Source: Neolewinella antarctica (lineage in GTDB: Bacteria > Bacteroidota > Bacteroidia > Chitinophagales > Saprospiraceae). From it: DNA of 64,000 bases. Below are positions 15,925 to 26,139 of the stretch, one piece after another (the stretch's first letter is position 1; each line of letters starts with the position of its first letter). The position numbers were made by a program, and so were the translations under genes. Under the pieces are notes generated by a model. The model saw only the letters and a program-made list of their open reading frames with translations, was not told where the DNA came from and made no database searches. The stretch covers positions 434,001 to 498,000 of the forward strand of contig NZ_JAATJH010000002.1 of the NCBI RefSeq assembly GCF_011927835.1, written 5' to 3'.

Positions 15925-18444
15925 GTGAATAGACTGCTACCGTACCTCTCTACTCTGCTCCTTACTATTTTTCTGTGCACCAGCGTCCGCGCCCAAATGG
16001 CCGACCGCCCTACCTCCGGCGAGCTTTACGCGGGGATCGAAAAACTGCAAGTCCTCGGTAGCGCGCTTTATATGGCCGCCCACCCGGACGACGAGAATAC
16101 TCGACTAATTGCTTACCTGGCCAACGTCGACAAGGTAGAAACAGCCTATTTGAGCCTCACGCGCGGCGACGGCGGCCAGAACCTCATCGCCCCCGACATC
16201 AGTGAATTACTGGGCCTTACCCGGACGCAAGAACTCCTCGCCGCCCGCCGCATCGACGGTGGGACGCAGTTTTTTAGCCGCGCCAACGATTTCGGTTACT
16301 CGAAGCACCCCGACGAAACTTTCAACATTTGGGATAAGCAGCAGGTGCTCGCCGATGCCGTTTGGGTCATCCGTAAGTGGCGGCCCGATGTGATCGTGCT
16401 CCGTTTCGACCCCCGCGACCCGGGCTCCACCCACGGCCACCACACGGCCTCGGCGATGATCGGTATGGAAGCTTTCGACCTCGCGAACGACCCCAACGCC
16501 TTTCCCGAACAACTCAAATACGTCAAGCTCTGGCAGCCCCGCCGTATCTACTGGAACGCCTACACGTGGCGCGGCGTGCCCGAACACATGGACACGACGA
16601 AAGTCATCAACGTCGACGTCGGTAAGTACCTGCCGTTGCTGGGGGAAAGCGTCGCCGAGATTGCCGCGCGGAGCCGTAGCCAGCACAAATCTCAGGGTTT
16701 CGGTAGCCGCGGCCAGCGGGGCGAGCAGATCGAAGAACTCGAACTCCTCAAGGGCGACGACCACGACGTCGAGGGCGAAACATTTGGCAACATCGACCTG
16801 ACGTGGAACCGCGTGGTGAGCGGCGCGCCGATCATGCGGGCGCTCGCGGAAATTCAGCAAAACTTTGATTTTAGTAATCCGTCCGCTTCCGTTCCGGGGA
16901 TGGTCGGGGTGCGTAAAATAATCGCCGCGCTCGACGCGAACCATTACCGCGACGTGAAACTACGGGAATTAGATGACCTCATTTCCGGTGCTCTCGGCCT
17001 CTACTTGTCTGCTTCCGTGGACGATCCGATTACGACTTCCGGCGCTACGTTGGAATTAGAAATCGAAGCCACTAACCGTAGCGGCCAGCCGGTTCAACTA
17101 CTTAGCTACCAAATTTTGGGCGCGGACGTAGATGCAGCGCAGGTGGGAAAAGAGCTGAGCGCTAACCGTCCCTTCACGAAAACCGATACCGTGAAGTTGC
17201 GGGATGATTTTGCCGGTAGCACCCCTTACTGGCTCCGCGAAAACTGGGCGCTCGGTATGTACCGCGTCGACGACCAACTTGAACGCGGCGAGGGCGAAAG
17301 CCCCGATCCGGTCAACGTCCGTTTTTCACTCGACATTGGTGGCGAAATAATTACCCTCACGCGCCCCGTCCGTCACGCCTACACCGACCCCGTAAAGGGC
17401 GAGCAGGCCCAGCCACTGGAGATCATGCCCCCCGTTTTCGCCGAGCTCGACGAAAGCAGCTACCTCTTCACCGGCACGGAGGCTAAGTCCGTCCGCGTCA
17501 AGGTCACTTCCGCCAAGGCTGACCTGACCGGCACCGTTGAACTACGCGTTCCGGAGGAATGGCGGGTTACGCCGGATTCCTACGAGTTTGATATTCCCCG
17601 CAAGGGCCAGGAGGAATACTTCACGTTTCAGCTCTCCCCGCCCGCAGGACAGGTGTCGGGCATGATCGTTCCGATGATCAAACTCGATGACGGAGACGAC
17701 ACGGAATACTCGCGCAAACTGGTCACCATCGACCACCCCCACCTGCCCACGCAGCTAGCCGACCTGGACGCTTCCGCCCCCGTCGCCAAACTCGATCTGA
17801 AGACGAGCGGCAAGGAGATCGGCTACGTCTCCGGCGCGGGCGATGCCATCCCGGAGGCCCTAACGAGTGTCGGTTACAATGTTTCCGTGCTAAGCGCCGG
17901 TGAGTTGGCGACGGGAGATTTAAGGCGGTTTGACGCTATCGTGGTTGGGATTCGCGCCTACAACGTGGAGGCTAACATGGCTAACTACAACCCCCGTTTG
18001 CTGGAGTACGTCAAGAACGGCGGCACGATGGTCGTGCAGTACAACACCAGCCGGGGCCTCAAGCTGGACCAGACCCAGATCGGTCCGTACCCCTTCCAGC
18101 TCAGCCGCGATCGGACGACGGTGGAGGAAGCCGAAGTTCGCATTCTCGCACCGGATCACCGGGTACTGAATTACCCCAATAAGATTACCGCTACGGATTT
18201 TGAGGGTTGGGTGCAAGAGCGTGGTCTTTACTTCCCGAGTAGTTGGGATGACCACTATACGCCCATCATCAGCTCTAACGACCCGGGTGAGGATGCGCAC
18301 GACGGCGGCCTGTTGGTGGCTGAATACGGAAACGGGCACTTCGTTTACACGGGTTACAGCTTTTTTCGGGAGTTGCCGGCGGGGGTGCCGGGGGCTTTTC
18401 GCTTGTTTGTGAATTTGGTTAGCTTGGGGGGGGAGACGCGGTAA
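15925..18444 (+). CDS. Exported PIG-L family deacetylase with extra C-terminal domains
   Basis: An 839-residue protein starting at GTG 15925; no in-frame ATG precedes the signal peptide, which ends VRAQ near residue 24. Residues 45-250 form a PIG-L (LmbE) zinc-dependent N-deacetylase. The metal and catalytic motif AHPDDE lies at 52-57, with H170 and H172/H173 in STHGHHTAS. The family removes acetyl groups from N-acetylated sugars. Two beta-sandwich segments follow (about 330-590), then a C-terminal ThuA/glutaminase-like fold (IVVGIRAYNVEANM, NGGTMVVQYNTSRGL, NGHFVYTGYSFFRELPAG). This long architecture is common in Bacteroidota. The substrate is unknown. Confidence 0.9.
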   Translation: MNRLLPYLSTLLLTIFLCTSVRAQMADRPTSGELYAGIEKLQVLGSALYMAAHPDDENTRLIAYLANVDKVETAYLSLTRGDGGQNLIAPDISELLGLTRTQELLAARRIDGGTQFFSRANDFGYSKHPDETFNIWDKQQVLADAVWVIRKWRPDVIVLRFDPRDPGSTHGHHTASAMIGMEAFDLANDPNAFPEQLKYVKLWQPRRIYWNAYTWRGVPEHMDTTKVINVDVGKYLPLLGESVAEIAARSRSQHKSQGFGSRGQRGEQIEELELLKGDDHDVEGETFGNIDLTWNRVVSGAPIMRALAEIQQNFDFSNPSASVPGMVGVRKIIAALDANHYRDVKLRELDDLISGALGLYLSASVDDPITTSGATLELEIEATNRSGQPVQLLSYQILGADVDAAQVGKELSANRPFTKTDTVKLRDDFAGSTPYWLRENWALGMYRVDDQLERGEGESPDPVNVRFSLDIGGEIITLTRPVRHAYTDPVKGEQAQPLEIMPPVFAELDESSYLFTGTEAKSVRVKVTSAKADLTGTVELRVPEEWRVTPDSYEFDIPRKGQEEYFTFQLSPPAGQVSGMIVPMIKLDDGDDTEYSRKLVTIDHPHLPTQLADLDASAPVAKLDLKTSGKEIGYVSGAGDAIPEALTSVGYNVSVLSAGELATGDLRRFDAIVVGIRAYNVEANMANYNPRLLEYVKNGGTMVVQYNTSRGLKLDQTQIGPYPFQLSRDRTTVEEAEVRILAPDHRVLNYPNKITATDFEGWVQERGLYFPSSWDDHYTPIISSNDPGEDAHDGGLLVAEYGNGHFVYTGYSFFRELPAGVPGAFRLFVNLVSLGGETR

Positions 18445-18647
18445 TGACTGGCAGCTATATTCTCACGAATCTCTTATGCAGGAGAAATATTATGTTGCTC
18501 CTACGTAAGATAATATCTTGCACTTAACCTGAGCCTTGATGGAATAGTAATCGTCCGGATTAATAGTTCTGTCCCTCTTCACAGGTTTGATCAGGTCAGA
18601 ATCAGAAAATCTGCCAGTTTTCGTAACATACAAATAGTAACACGATC

Positions 18648-19457
18648 ATGTTGGAACAGATTTTTGAGCAGATTTATCGTAAGGTGAGTGCGCACCTAAA
18701 TTCAGTCAATACAGTACTGAAATTCGCTGATACTTTGTGGGTTGTAGCTGATGCGTCTGGAGAGGACATGAAACTTATATTCAAGAATGACGGTCGACTT
18801 ATCGTGTCTAAACAGGGTAGGGTAACTCAAGGAGCCTACGAAATGCTAACGGAGGCAAACGCGATGATTATCACAATTGGGGATGAATCTCATCTGTATA
18901 ATCATCGCTATACGGACGAACAACTGGTGTTTCTTCAATTGGACGGAAGTGCGGAACAGGCGTTTGTTTTAGTTAACAATAGCCTGCTAGGAGAAATGAC
19001 CCCGCAACAATATCTTGAAGCGGTCTACTTAAAACCGGTGAGTGATGCACTAAAGTTAGAAGACACAAAGGCACGAGTGTCCAAATTACAGTTGCAACTA
19101 AAAAATAGAATTCCGATGTCGGATGGAAGTGTATTGAAGGTTTGCTTCTCTAAGGTCAACAGAAAACTGTATTTACTCCAAAACAACTCGTTCCTCAAAT
19201 CCAAAAATTTTAGTATAACCATTGATGGGCATTCCAGTTTTTTCGAGGTAGCGAAAGATGGCGAATTAAAAGAGTGGTACATGCCAAAGAGATATACTGC
19301 AAATAAAGGAGCCGTTGAGCTAACCATTCACGAAACACCATATCTTCTTGCTTCAGTAGGAGATAGAGTGTTTATAAATGGCGCAGCGGCACCGGATGGT
19401 AATTACCGTATTAATTTCTTCAATTCTCACCAAGTTAAAGATGGACGGATAGTCTGA
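18648..19457 (+). CDS. Unrecognised 269-residue protein
   Basis: No family was recognised. It is a soluble protein with no signal peptide. It begins MLEQIFEQIYRKVSAHL and has two parts: an alpha/beta N-terminal half (VLKFADTLWVVADASGEDMKLIF, AMIITIGDESHLYNHRYTDEQLVFLQLDG) and a beta-rich C-terminal half (KVCFSKVNRKLYLLQNNSFL, AVELTIHETPYLLASVGDRVFING). The sequence is clearly more A+T-rich than the flanking genes, consistent with acquisition. It converges on, and touches, a decayed outer-membrane-protein gene. Confidence 0.55.
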   Translation: MLEQIFEQIYRKVSAHLNSVNTVLKFADTLWVVADASGEDMKLIFKNDGRLIVSKQGRVTQGAYEMLTEANAMIITIGDESHLYNHRYTDEQLVFLQLDGSAEQAFVLVNNSLLGEMTPQQYLEAVYLKPVSDALKLEDTKARVSKLQLQLKNRIPMSDGSVLKVCFSKVNRKLYLLQNNSFLKSKNFSITIDGHSSFFEVAKDGELKEWYMPKRYTANKGAVELTIHETPYLLASVGDRVFINGAAAPDGNYRINFFNSHQVKDGRIV

Positions 19458-19915
19458 TCACTTCCGCTCCCGAACGAGCAACTTCTTTAACTCAATATCT
19501 AACCTGAACTATTCGTACTGGTTGAAAGTCCTGGAATCTATGGCAGAGATGTTTTATGTAGAAGTAGTTTTTATTGGCATCGTAATTCAGTGAGTTTTAC
19601 CTGCTTGTTTCAGGAGCTATCCTTGAATGAATGCGACTAACCGCCGAAATCTATATACGGGGCAAATAAATCCGCGACCTTACTGCTGCCAAAAGAGATT
19701 TATTCAGTTCGAAAGTGACTGCTGGCCTAACTGTGCCTCCAATCTTCCTGAAATCTTCCATAACCGAGCGGATAGACCCTTCCAGTAACAGGTAATCACC
19801 CTGAATTTTAAGGCGCTCCACCCTCATGAACCCAACGCCCAGCGATATGCTGAGTTACCGTTCTCCAGTCCTACCGTGCCCGTCGTGAGGAATTAAGTAG
19901 TTAAATTTAATTTCT
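19458..19915 (-). pseudogene. Decayed paralogue of the barrels at 23401 and 24786
   Basis: The last 20 codons read QYE*FRLDIELKKLLVRERK, matching the end of the gene at 23401 (RYEVVRLSLGLRALLVRGRK) with one internal stop. Further upstream on the same strand, frames broken by stops read FAPYI and GGTVRPAVTFELNKSLLAAV. These resemble FAPYIGGEFGFE and NPRAGYFVSDHLMLEAG of the intact copies. The match at the end is clear; the upstream part is weaker. Confidence 0.5.
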
Positions 19916-20043
19916 TGTCACCTATATGTGCCTTTCTAAAGATTTTATGGTGTACTATTACAATGTGTGTATAACTTACACACTAAAGGATATAAGCCGA
20001 ACTACTTCCCCGCATTATCACACCATAGCTTAAATTAATCATC

Positions 20044-23000
20044 ATGCAATTTTTGTACTCGCGCACCTCGGTGCGTAAGGGCAGCCTCATGCTGTTACTC
20101 TCCATTTTCTTCCTCACCGGGCTCAGCGCTCAGTCCATCGTCAGCCAGCACGGACGCTTGCGGGTCGACGGTAACGAGATCGTTGACAAGACCGGGGAAC
20201 CGGTGAGCCTGGCTGGCAGCAGCCTCTTCTGGAGCAACGCCGGCGACGTGACCGACTATTACAGAAAGGAAACCGTTGAAATCCTGGCCGATCAGTGGAA
20301 CAGCTCGATCGTGCGCGCCGCCATCGGTGTAAAGGAGGACGGGGACGGCGGGCGCGGCTACGTAGACAGCCCCGCCCTGCAACTCGGCAAGGCTACCGCC
20401 GTGATCGACGCGGCCATCGCGAACGGCGTGTACGTAATCGTCGACTGGCACACCCACGAGGCGGAAAAGTACCAGGCCGAAGCAATTACCTTTTTCCGCG
20501 AGATCGCGCGGCGCTATGGTAACACCGATAACCTCATTTATGAGGTCTACAACGAGCCCATCGATCAAAACTGGCCGACGGTTAAGCGCTACGCCCAGGC
20601 GGTAACCAATGCCATCCGCGCGATCGATCCCGACAATCTGATCATCGTGGGCTCACCGTTCTACTCGCAGCGGGTGGACCTGGCCGCGGCCGATCCGCTT
20701 CCCGACGCCAACACGGCCTACAGCTTGCACTTCTACTCCGGCACGCACGGTGTGAATCTGCGCAGACAGGCAAAGGACGCACTGGACGCGGGCATCGCCC
20801 TGTTAGTCACCGAATGGGGAAGCGTGCTGGCTTCTGGCAAGGGAGCTCCCTTCAAGCAGAATACCGAAGACTGGCTCGACTTCATGCGTGAGAACAAGCT
20901 CAGCCACGTTAGTTGGGCCATCAGCGACAAAGTGGAGAATGACGGGTCCATCGGTGCCAACATGGTGGACTTGGGTAAGGGTGTTTTCGGACTACGATCC
21001 GACCAACTGACACCTTCGGGCGTGTACGCCAAGGAAATCATCGAGGACTGGAGTAGTGCCGCCGGCCCAACCGACCCGCCATCGAATACCGGTGTTTGTC
21101 GCTCGGTGGAGTGCATCCGTAGCCAGATGGCCTTAGCCACGCCAGGTAGCGAAATCGTCGTGGCCCCCGGTACTTATCAGGTTAACGATAAGATCCCAAG
21201 CACCTTCAATTTCGCTTACTTATTCTCCGATAAGAACGGATCGGCTCGTAACCCCATCACGCTGCGCGGTCAGGACCCTACTAACCCGCCCACCATTGTC
21301 GGCCGGGAAAACAGTAGTGGTTACCTGCTGAGCATTGAGGGCGATTACTGGGTCGTAAAGGACATGAACTTCCGTACGGGGGCTAAGGGCGTCGTGCTGG
21401 ATAACTCCAACAACAGCAAGCTCATCAACCTAAACGTGAGCGATGTCGGCGAAGAGGCTATTCACTTGCGCGACGGGTCGAGTAACAACCTGGTGCAGCG
21501 CTGTACCGTCACCAATACGGGCCGTAACAAACCCGGCGTGGGCGAAGGCTTCTACGTTGGGTCCGATAAGAGCCAGCAGCTAGAAACTAAGGGGCCTAAG
21601 TCGAAGTACCTCCGCGCGTGTAATAACAATGTGATCGAATTCTGCACTTCGGGGCCGAACGTTACCGCCGAGGGCGTCGACATCAAGGAGGGTACGCTCA
21701 ACACCATCGTGCGCAACAGCACCTTTATCGCTAAGGGCATTGCCGGCAAGGATGCCAACAGCGCCGATGCTTTCATCGACGCTAAGGGGTCAGAAGTGTT
21801 CATTTACAATAACCGCTTCCTCGCCGATGGGGAGCCTAATATTTCTTCCGGCGTCGACTTTCAGGACCGCGGCACCGACTTCAACACCGGCACCAAGATT
21901 GCGATCTACAACAACACCTTCGTGCTGGGCAGCCAGTCCGGTAAGGTGAGCGTGGCCCGCAAGAAGGGCGGCGACCCTTCCGCAGTGCACATCTGGGAAA
22001 ACAAGGGCGTTGCCGAGGCCGATAAATTTCCCAGCGACGGGACGCTGAACTTCGTCACGCGGAGTTGCCCGAACGCCTCCTGGAATACGGTCATTCCTTG
22101 CTCCGGCACGCCTCCTCCCCCACCACCACCACCCACGGATGCTTGCGCGGGTAACGGTGCGTCGATTGCCGGCCGCATTCAGGCGGAAGATTTCTGTAAG
22201 CAGAATGGTATCCGGACGCAAGCCACTTCCGACGTAGGTGGTGGACAGAACGTCGGTTACATCGACCGGGGCGACTACCTGGATTACCGCCTGTCCGTTC
22301 CCAGTAGCGGTCGCTACACGCTGGCCTACCGGGTGGCTAGTCGGTTTGCGAGCGGAGAGGTACAGTTCCGATCCGGGAGCCGTGTACTGGCAACAACGGC
22401 CATCCCCAACACGGGCGACTGGCAGAACTGGCGCACGATCACGACCACGGTCGATCTGAGCGCGGGCAACCAGACGCTACGGTTGTTTGCTTCGGGCCCG
22501 AACTGGAACATCAATTGGTTCACACTGACGACGGCCAGCACGCCTCCCCCCCCGCCGACCGGTGGATCCTGTACCTTCGGCGCACCCAGCGGCAGCGCCT
22601 TACCCGCGCTGGACGCGCTGACCTTCAGTGAGGTCTATATTCTAGGCAACGGTGGACCGGCCCTGCGGAACTTCAAGAAGTTTAGCATCAACTACAGCGC
22701 GCAGTACGCCGATGTGTACCAGTTTGCGATCAATACCAATGATGGCAATCCAGGATTCTACGTCGACCTGAAATCGGCCCTGACCTACCGCTTCAACCTA
22801 CCTCAACCGGATCTGTCGCTGAGCGGCACGGGTATCACTGGTCTGGACGGCAGCTACTGGATCGTGAAGGATGGCGCAAACGTAGCGTTGGTGGACAAGA
22901 CGCGAGGTTTCACGCTTTACTTCAGCAATTCGGCTACGGCACCCGCTTGTGGCGCGGGCGCGGGTGCAAGAATTTCGACCGTATTCCGTGAGGAGACGCC

Positions 23001-23226
23001 GGGCGTATTCCCCAACCCGACGAGTGACGTCCTGTACGTAACGGGATTGTCTGCCTCGGCCGGTACTTACCACATCATCGATGTGCGTGGGGCCATCGTG
23101 CGCCAAGCTAGCTTCGCAGCCGGCGAGCGGTTGTCGATCGGAGTTACCGATTTGGCTACGGGCGCTTACTTGCTGCGTGTGGAGCAGCGTGAGGGTACGT
23201 TGACGGAACGGTTCGTGCGGCAGTAG
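20044..23226 (+). CDS. Secreted multidomain GH5 / beta-helix / CBM6 enzyme
   Basis: A 1060-residue T9SS cargo. The signal peptide ends near residue 30 (GLSAQ). Residues 33-340 form a GH5 (cellulase-type) domain with acid/base E171 in YEVYNEP and nucleophile E257 in LLVTEWGS, plus SLHFYSGTHG. Residues 350-685 form a right-handed parallel beta-helix of the chondroitinase-B/alginate-lyase (PL6-like) type (IVVAPGTYQV, NPITLRGQDP, GDYWVVKDMNF, GEEAIHLRDGSSNNLVQ). A Pro linker leads to a CBM6-like module at 700-835 (GRIQAEDF, GYIDRGDYLDY, ANQTLRLF-type end). A second Pro linker, a further beta domain and a type A sorting tail (VFPNPTSDVLYV to LRVEQREGTLTERFV) follow. A one-mismatch GC motif (22952-22967) codes for GAGAGARIS before the tail. 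Confidence 0.9.
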   Translation: MQFLYSRTSVRKGSLMLLLSIFFLTGLSAQSIVSQHGRLRVDGNEIVDKTGEPVSLAGSSLFWSNAGDVTDYYRKETVEILADQWNSSIVRAAIGVKEDGDGGRGYVDSPALQLGKATAVIDAAIANGVYVIVDWHTHEAEKYQAEAITFFREIARRYGNTDNLIYEVYNEPIDQNWPTVKRYAQAVTNAIRAIDPDNLIIVGSPFYSQRVDLAAADPLPDANTAYSLHFYSGTHGVNLRRQAKDALDAGIALLVTEWGSVLASGKGAPFKQNTEDWLDFMRENKLSHVSWAISDKVENDGSIGANMVDLGKGVFGLRSDQLTPSGVYAKEIIEDWSSAAGPTDPPSNTGVCRSVECIRSQMALATPGSEIVVAPGTYQVNDKIPSTFNFAYLFSDKNGSARNPITLRGQDPTNPPTIVGRENSSGYLLSIEGDYWVVKDMNFRTGAKGVVLDNSNNSKLINLNVSDVGEEAIHLRDGSSNNLVQRCTVTNTGRNKPGVGEGFYVGSDKSQQLETKGPKSKYLRACNNNVIEFCTSGPNVTAEGVDIKEGTLNTIVRNSTFIAKGIAGKDANSADAFIDAKGSEVFIYNNRFLADGEPNISSGVDFQDRGTDFNTGTKIAIYNNTFVLGSQSGKVSVARKKGGDPSAVHIWENKGVAEADKFPSDGTLNFVTRSCPNASWNTVIPCSGTPPPPPPPPTDACAGNGASIAGRIQAEDFCKQNGIRTQATSDVGGGQNVGYIDRGDYLDYRLSVPSSGRYTLAYRVASRFASGEVQFRSGSRVLATTAIPNTGDWQNWRTITTTVDLSAGNQTLRLFASGPNWNINWFTLTTASTPPPPPTGGSCTFGAPSGSALPALDALTFSEVYILGNGGPALRNFKKFSINYSAQYADVYQFAINTNDGNPGFYVDLKSALTYRFNLPQPDLSLSGTGITGLDGSYWIVKDGANVALVDKTRGFTLYFSNSATAPACGAGAGARISTVFREETPGVFPNPTSDVLYVTGLSASAGTYHIIDVRGAIVRQASFAAGERLSIGVTDLATGAYLLRVEQREGTLTERFVRQ

Positions 23227-23250
23227 CCGTTTGCGTAAGGTTTTAGGTGC

Positions 23251-23287
23251 AGGGTGGTCCTCGGATAGAGGGTCACCCTTTTTTTGG
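23251..23287 (+). terminator. Terminator of the GH5 gene
   Basis: AGGGTG and CACCCT form the stem of a hairpin followed by seven T residues, 25 bases after the stop codon. Confidence 0.8.
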
Positions 23288-23400
23288 CTTACTATAAACG
23301 TTAGGAAAACCGAACCAACCGATGTGCCGGGCGAATAGGTAGTAAAAGAACTGCACTTCTCGGCTTACTTATTCAGTCGGTTTGCCTCCCTTTGCTGCCA

Positions 23401-24492
23401 TCACTTTCGCCCCCGAACGAGCAACGCCCGTAACCCAAGACTTAACCTAACCACTTCGTACCGGGGGGACACCCTTGACGCTTGAGCAGATACATACTGA
23501 CCATTTAAGTCAATACTCAGGTGCTTGCTGAGCCGGTGCATCACTCCGAGGGAAGCGGCTACGTAGTTAGTTGAGAAAGTAGACTTTGTACTGCTGCCCC
23601 TGCCAAATATATCGCCATCAGTCTCCTCCGTAGCTTCAAATCCAAACTCGCCACCAATGTAGGGCGCGAACCTCGCTCTCGGAAACGGCAGATAACGCAG
23701 CCCCGCCGACCCTCCAATTGATTTGCCCGTATAGTGGACGGATATGGGTACCCTGGAATCATTTTTGTCCTGACTAAAGTTTGCGGATATACCAACCTCG
23801 GCGAGTAAGTGATCCGACACAAAGTAACCTACCCGCGGGTTGAAATTAATAACTAGAAACTGCTGCGAAATGGTTTGAGGATCGACGATTTGTTGGGTGG
23901 AAGATATAGTCCCCCAATTCTGGTTAAGAATGAAAGTGCCCCGCTCGAAACCCGCCTCCCGATCGAGCGTACTGAGCTGGTTCAGATAAGTAGCGAACCC
24001 AAAGGTGAGGTCAAATACGTATTGTACCGACTCGATTCTGTTGTACAACAGCAGACCGGTTGCTACAATGCCGGGGGCGAGTTGTCGTTCCAAACCGACC
24101 GCCAGGTTATAAGTGGTCAGCCGTTCCCCAAACACCTTATCGGTGCCAATACCGACTTCCGCAAACATGCGTGTCCGCTGCCGGAGCAAAAAGTAGTACC
24201 GGGCGAACAGGAAACTTTCGTTAGCTTCGAAATTGGCATCACCCGAAAAATAATTGAACCGGGAGCTGATACGAGCACCTACCATTACTCGGTTCGTAAT
24301 GCCGTAGCCTAAGCGAGCGGTCTGTAGGCCGCCGTCAACAAAGCTTTCGTAGACGTTAGTATTCAGCTCGCTGTCCAGCGATAAATACAAACCACTTACC
24401 GAAGGCCGGCTTACCGTGGTGTCAGTAATTTCGGACTGGCTGAAGCCTAACTGGGTGATCAGTAATCCACAGATTAGTAAGATCGAACGCAT
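23401..24492 (-). CDS. Outer membrane beta-barrel protein, copy 1
   Basis: A 363-residue exported protein with a signal peptide (MRSILLICGLLITQLGFSQ). The rest shows regular alternating strands with aromatic ends (FLFARYYFLLRQRTRMFAEVGIGTDKV, NFNPRVGYFVSDHLLAEVGISANF, RFAPYIGGEFGFEA) and closes with a final strand VRLSLGLRALLVRGRK. It is closely related along its length to the gene at 24786, so the two are tandem duplicates. It probably forms a barrel of 12 or more strands. Ligand and role are unknown. The upstream spacer is very A+T-rich, so it probably has its own promoter. Confidence 0.8.
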   Translation of the reverse strand: MRSILLICGLLITQLGFSQSEITDTTVSRPSVSGLYLSLDSELNTNVYESFVDGGLQTARLGYGITNRVMVGARISSRFNYFSGDANFEANESFLFARYYFLLRQRTRMFAEVGIGTDKVFGERLTTYNLAVGLERQLAPGIVATGLLLYNRIESVQYVFDLTFGFATYLNQLSTLDREAGFERGTFILNQNWGTISSTQQIVDPQTISQQFLVINFNPRVGYFVSDHLLAEVGISANFSQDKNDSRVPISVHYTGKSIGGSAGLRYLPFPRARFAPYIGGEFGFEATEETDGDIFGRGSSTKSTFSTNYVAASLGVMHRLSKHLSIDLNGQYVSAQASRVSPRYEVVRLSLGLRALLVRGRK

Positions 24493-24785
24493 ATTTTGAG
24501 GGTTTATGTTTATGCGGTCATGAGGTCGCTACCAGGGTATCATCTTGAATAGGAATAGTACATAGTTCGAAGCGCCCAAAGTGAAAGATGAATAGAAGGG
24601 CGAATAAGTAAGTCAAAAATTTTATAAATTTTATATATTCAGTAATTAAATATACGCTTAATTATAAATAATTAGCTATTTATCAAAGAAATTAATCTTT
24701 CTGCATACGTAATTGAGGAGGTTTACGTAAGAATTTTGGAATTAGGTAAGATCACGAGTTGGCTAATTTTTTAAGCCGAAAATCA
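24493..24785. other. A+T-rich promoter spacer
   Basis: A 293-bp spacer, strongly A+T-rich over 24610-24720, between two tandem barrel genes. It probably holds the promoter of copy 1. No repeat or gene is seen. Confidence 0.4.
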
Positions 24786-25880
24786 TCACTTCCGCCCCCG
24801 AACCAGCAAAGCTTTCAGCCCAAGGCTGAGTCTAACGCCGTTGAAACGAGAGAATGGCGCGCTCTCGGAATCGTCATACTGACTGGACGAGTACTGAGCA
24901 TTCAGGTCAATACTCAGGTGGTCGCTAAGCCGGTGCATCACCCCCAGCGAAGCCGCTACGTAATTGGTAGAAAAGTTAACGTCACTACCCCCACTGCTCC
25001 CTTGGGTGTCAAAAATACTATCGCGATTTCCGACCTCGTACCCAACCTCACCACCAACGTAGGGCGAAAATTTGGCCTCCGGAAACGGCAGGTACCGCAG
25101 GCCCGCCGACACCCCGACCGCCGTCCTCGTATCGTTCGTGTCCAGAAACGGGTCAAAATTAAATTTTCTCCGGTTATGGGACGCAGATAAGCCAGCTTCC
25201 AGCATTAGGTGGTCCGAGACAAAGTAACCGGCACGGGGATTAAAATCGAAGCTTACGCTCCGCTCCACAAATAGTAGTGGAGAGTCGGTATCGGAAAACA
25301 AAAGCGTACCCCAGTTTTGGTTAAGTACGATGGTACCACGCTCGAATCCAATCCCCCGGCGGAGTTGACTCAATTGGTTTAGGTAGGCGGCGAACCCAAA
25401 GGTAAGCTCCACCGTATTTTGTTGTGAACCGGCTCCGTTGTACGCCAGCAAACCAGTCGCCACGATGCCGGGGGTAAGCTGATACTCCAGCCCGGCGGCC
25501 AGATTGTAAGTGACGAGCCGGTCACGCAGTACCTTGGTGCTCCCAACGCCAACCTCCGCAAACAGTCGGGTCCGTTGGCGAAGTAGGAAGTAATAACGGG
25601 CAAAAAGGAAACTGCCGTTAGCGTTAAAATCGTTACCGTACGCAGTAAATCCGATTCGCGAATTTATTCGAGCGCCCACCATGATTCTATCGGTAATGCC
25701 GTAGCCTACCCGAGCGGCCGGGAAGTCAACGGATCCGAACATGTCACTATTTAATTCGGCGTTCAAAGACAAATACCAACCTCGCACCGAAGGCCGGTTT
25801 ACCGTGCTGTCCGAAATTTCGGTTTGGCTAAAGCCTGATTGGGCGGCCATTAGGCCACAAAGGAGTAGAATTAATCGCAT
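24786..25880 (-). CDS. Outer membrane beta-barrel protein, copy 2
   Basis: A 364-residue paralogue of the gene at 23401. It has a signal peptide (MRLILLLCGLMAAQSGFSQ), the shared block GYGITDRIMVGARINSRI and the same strand order. Examples are FLFARYYFLLRQRTRLFAEVGVGSTKV, DFNPRAGYFVSDHLMLEAG, KFSPYVGGEVGYE and the terminal strand LSLGLKALLVRGRK. The most different parts are the loops, as expected for surface-exposed regions. A third, decayed copy is at 19458-19915. Function is unknown. Confidence 0.8.
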   Translation of the reverse strand: MRLILLLCGLMAAQSGFSQTEISDSTVNRPSVRGWYLSLNAELNSDMFGSVDFPAARVGYGITDRIMVGARINSRIGFTAYGNDFNANGSFLFARYYFLLRQRTRLFAEVGVGSTKVLRDRLVTYNLAAGLEYQLTPGIVATGLLAYNGAGSQQNTVELTFGFAAYLNQLSQLRRGIGFERGTIVLNQNWGTLLFSDTDSPLLFVERSVSFDFNPRAGYFVSDHLMLEAGLSASHNRRKFNFDPFLDTNDTRTAVGVSAGLRYLPFPEAKFSPYVGGEVGYEVGNRDSIFDTQGSSGGSDVNFSTNYVAASLGVMHRLSDHLSIDLNAQYSSSQYDDSESAPFSRFNGVRLSLGLKALLVRGRK

Positions 25881-26095
25881 GTTTAAAGGTCTGGGTTGGT
25901 GCGGTCACGACGCCGACACCGAGGTGTTAATAGGGAAAAGGTGTACTCTGGACCGGGCCGAATCAATGGTGCATAAACGTTGTCGTCCACTAGGACGAGA
26001 ATTTACTGGCCAAAGGTTGCGTCGGGGCGATATTTATTCTCCCACGTCGGTAATTGGAGATTAACGGTACTAGTCCATAATAATAGATGCGTCGG

Positions 26096-26111
26096 GCGCG
26101 GCCGCGGGTGC
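26096..26111 (+). repeat. Dispersed GC motif, one mismatch
   Basis: GCGCGGCCGCGGGTGC followed by AAG, just beyond the stop codon of the LamG gene. Confidence 0.85.
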
Positions 26112-26139
26112 AAGCGTGATCGGACGGAAGAGCTACGTC

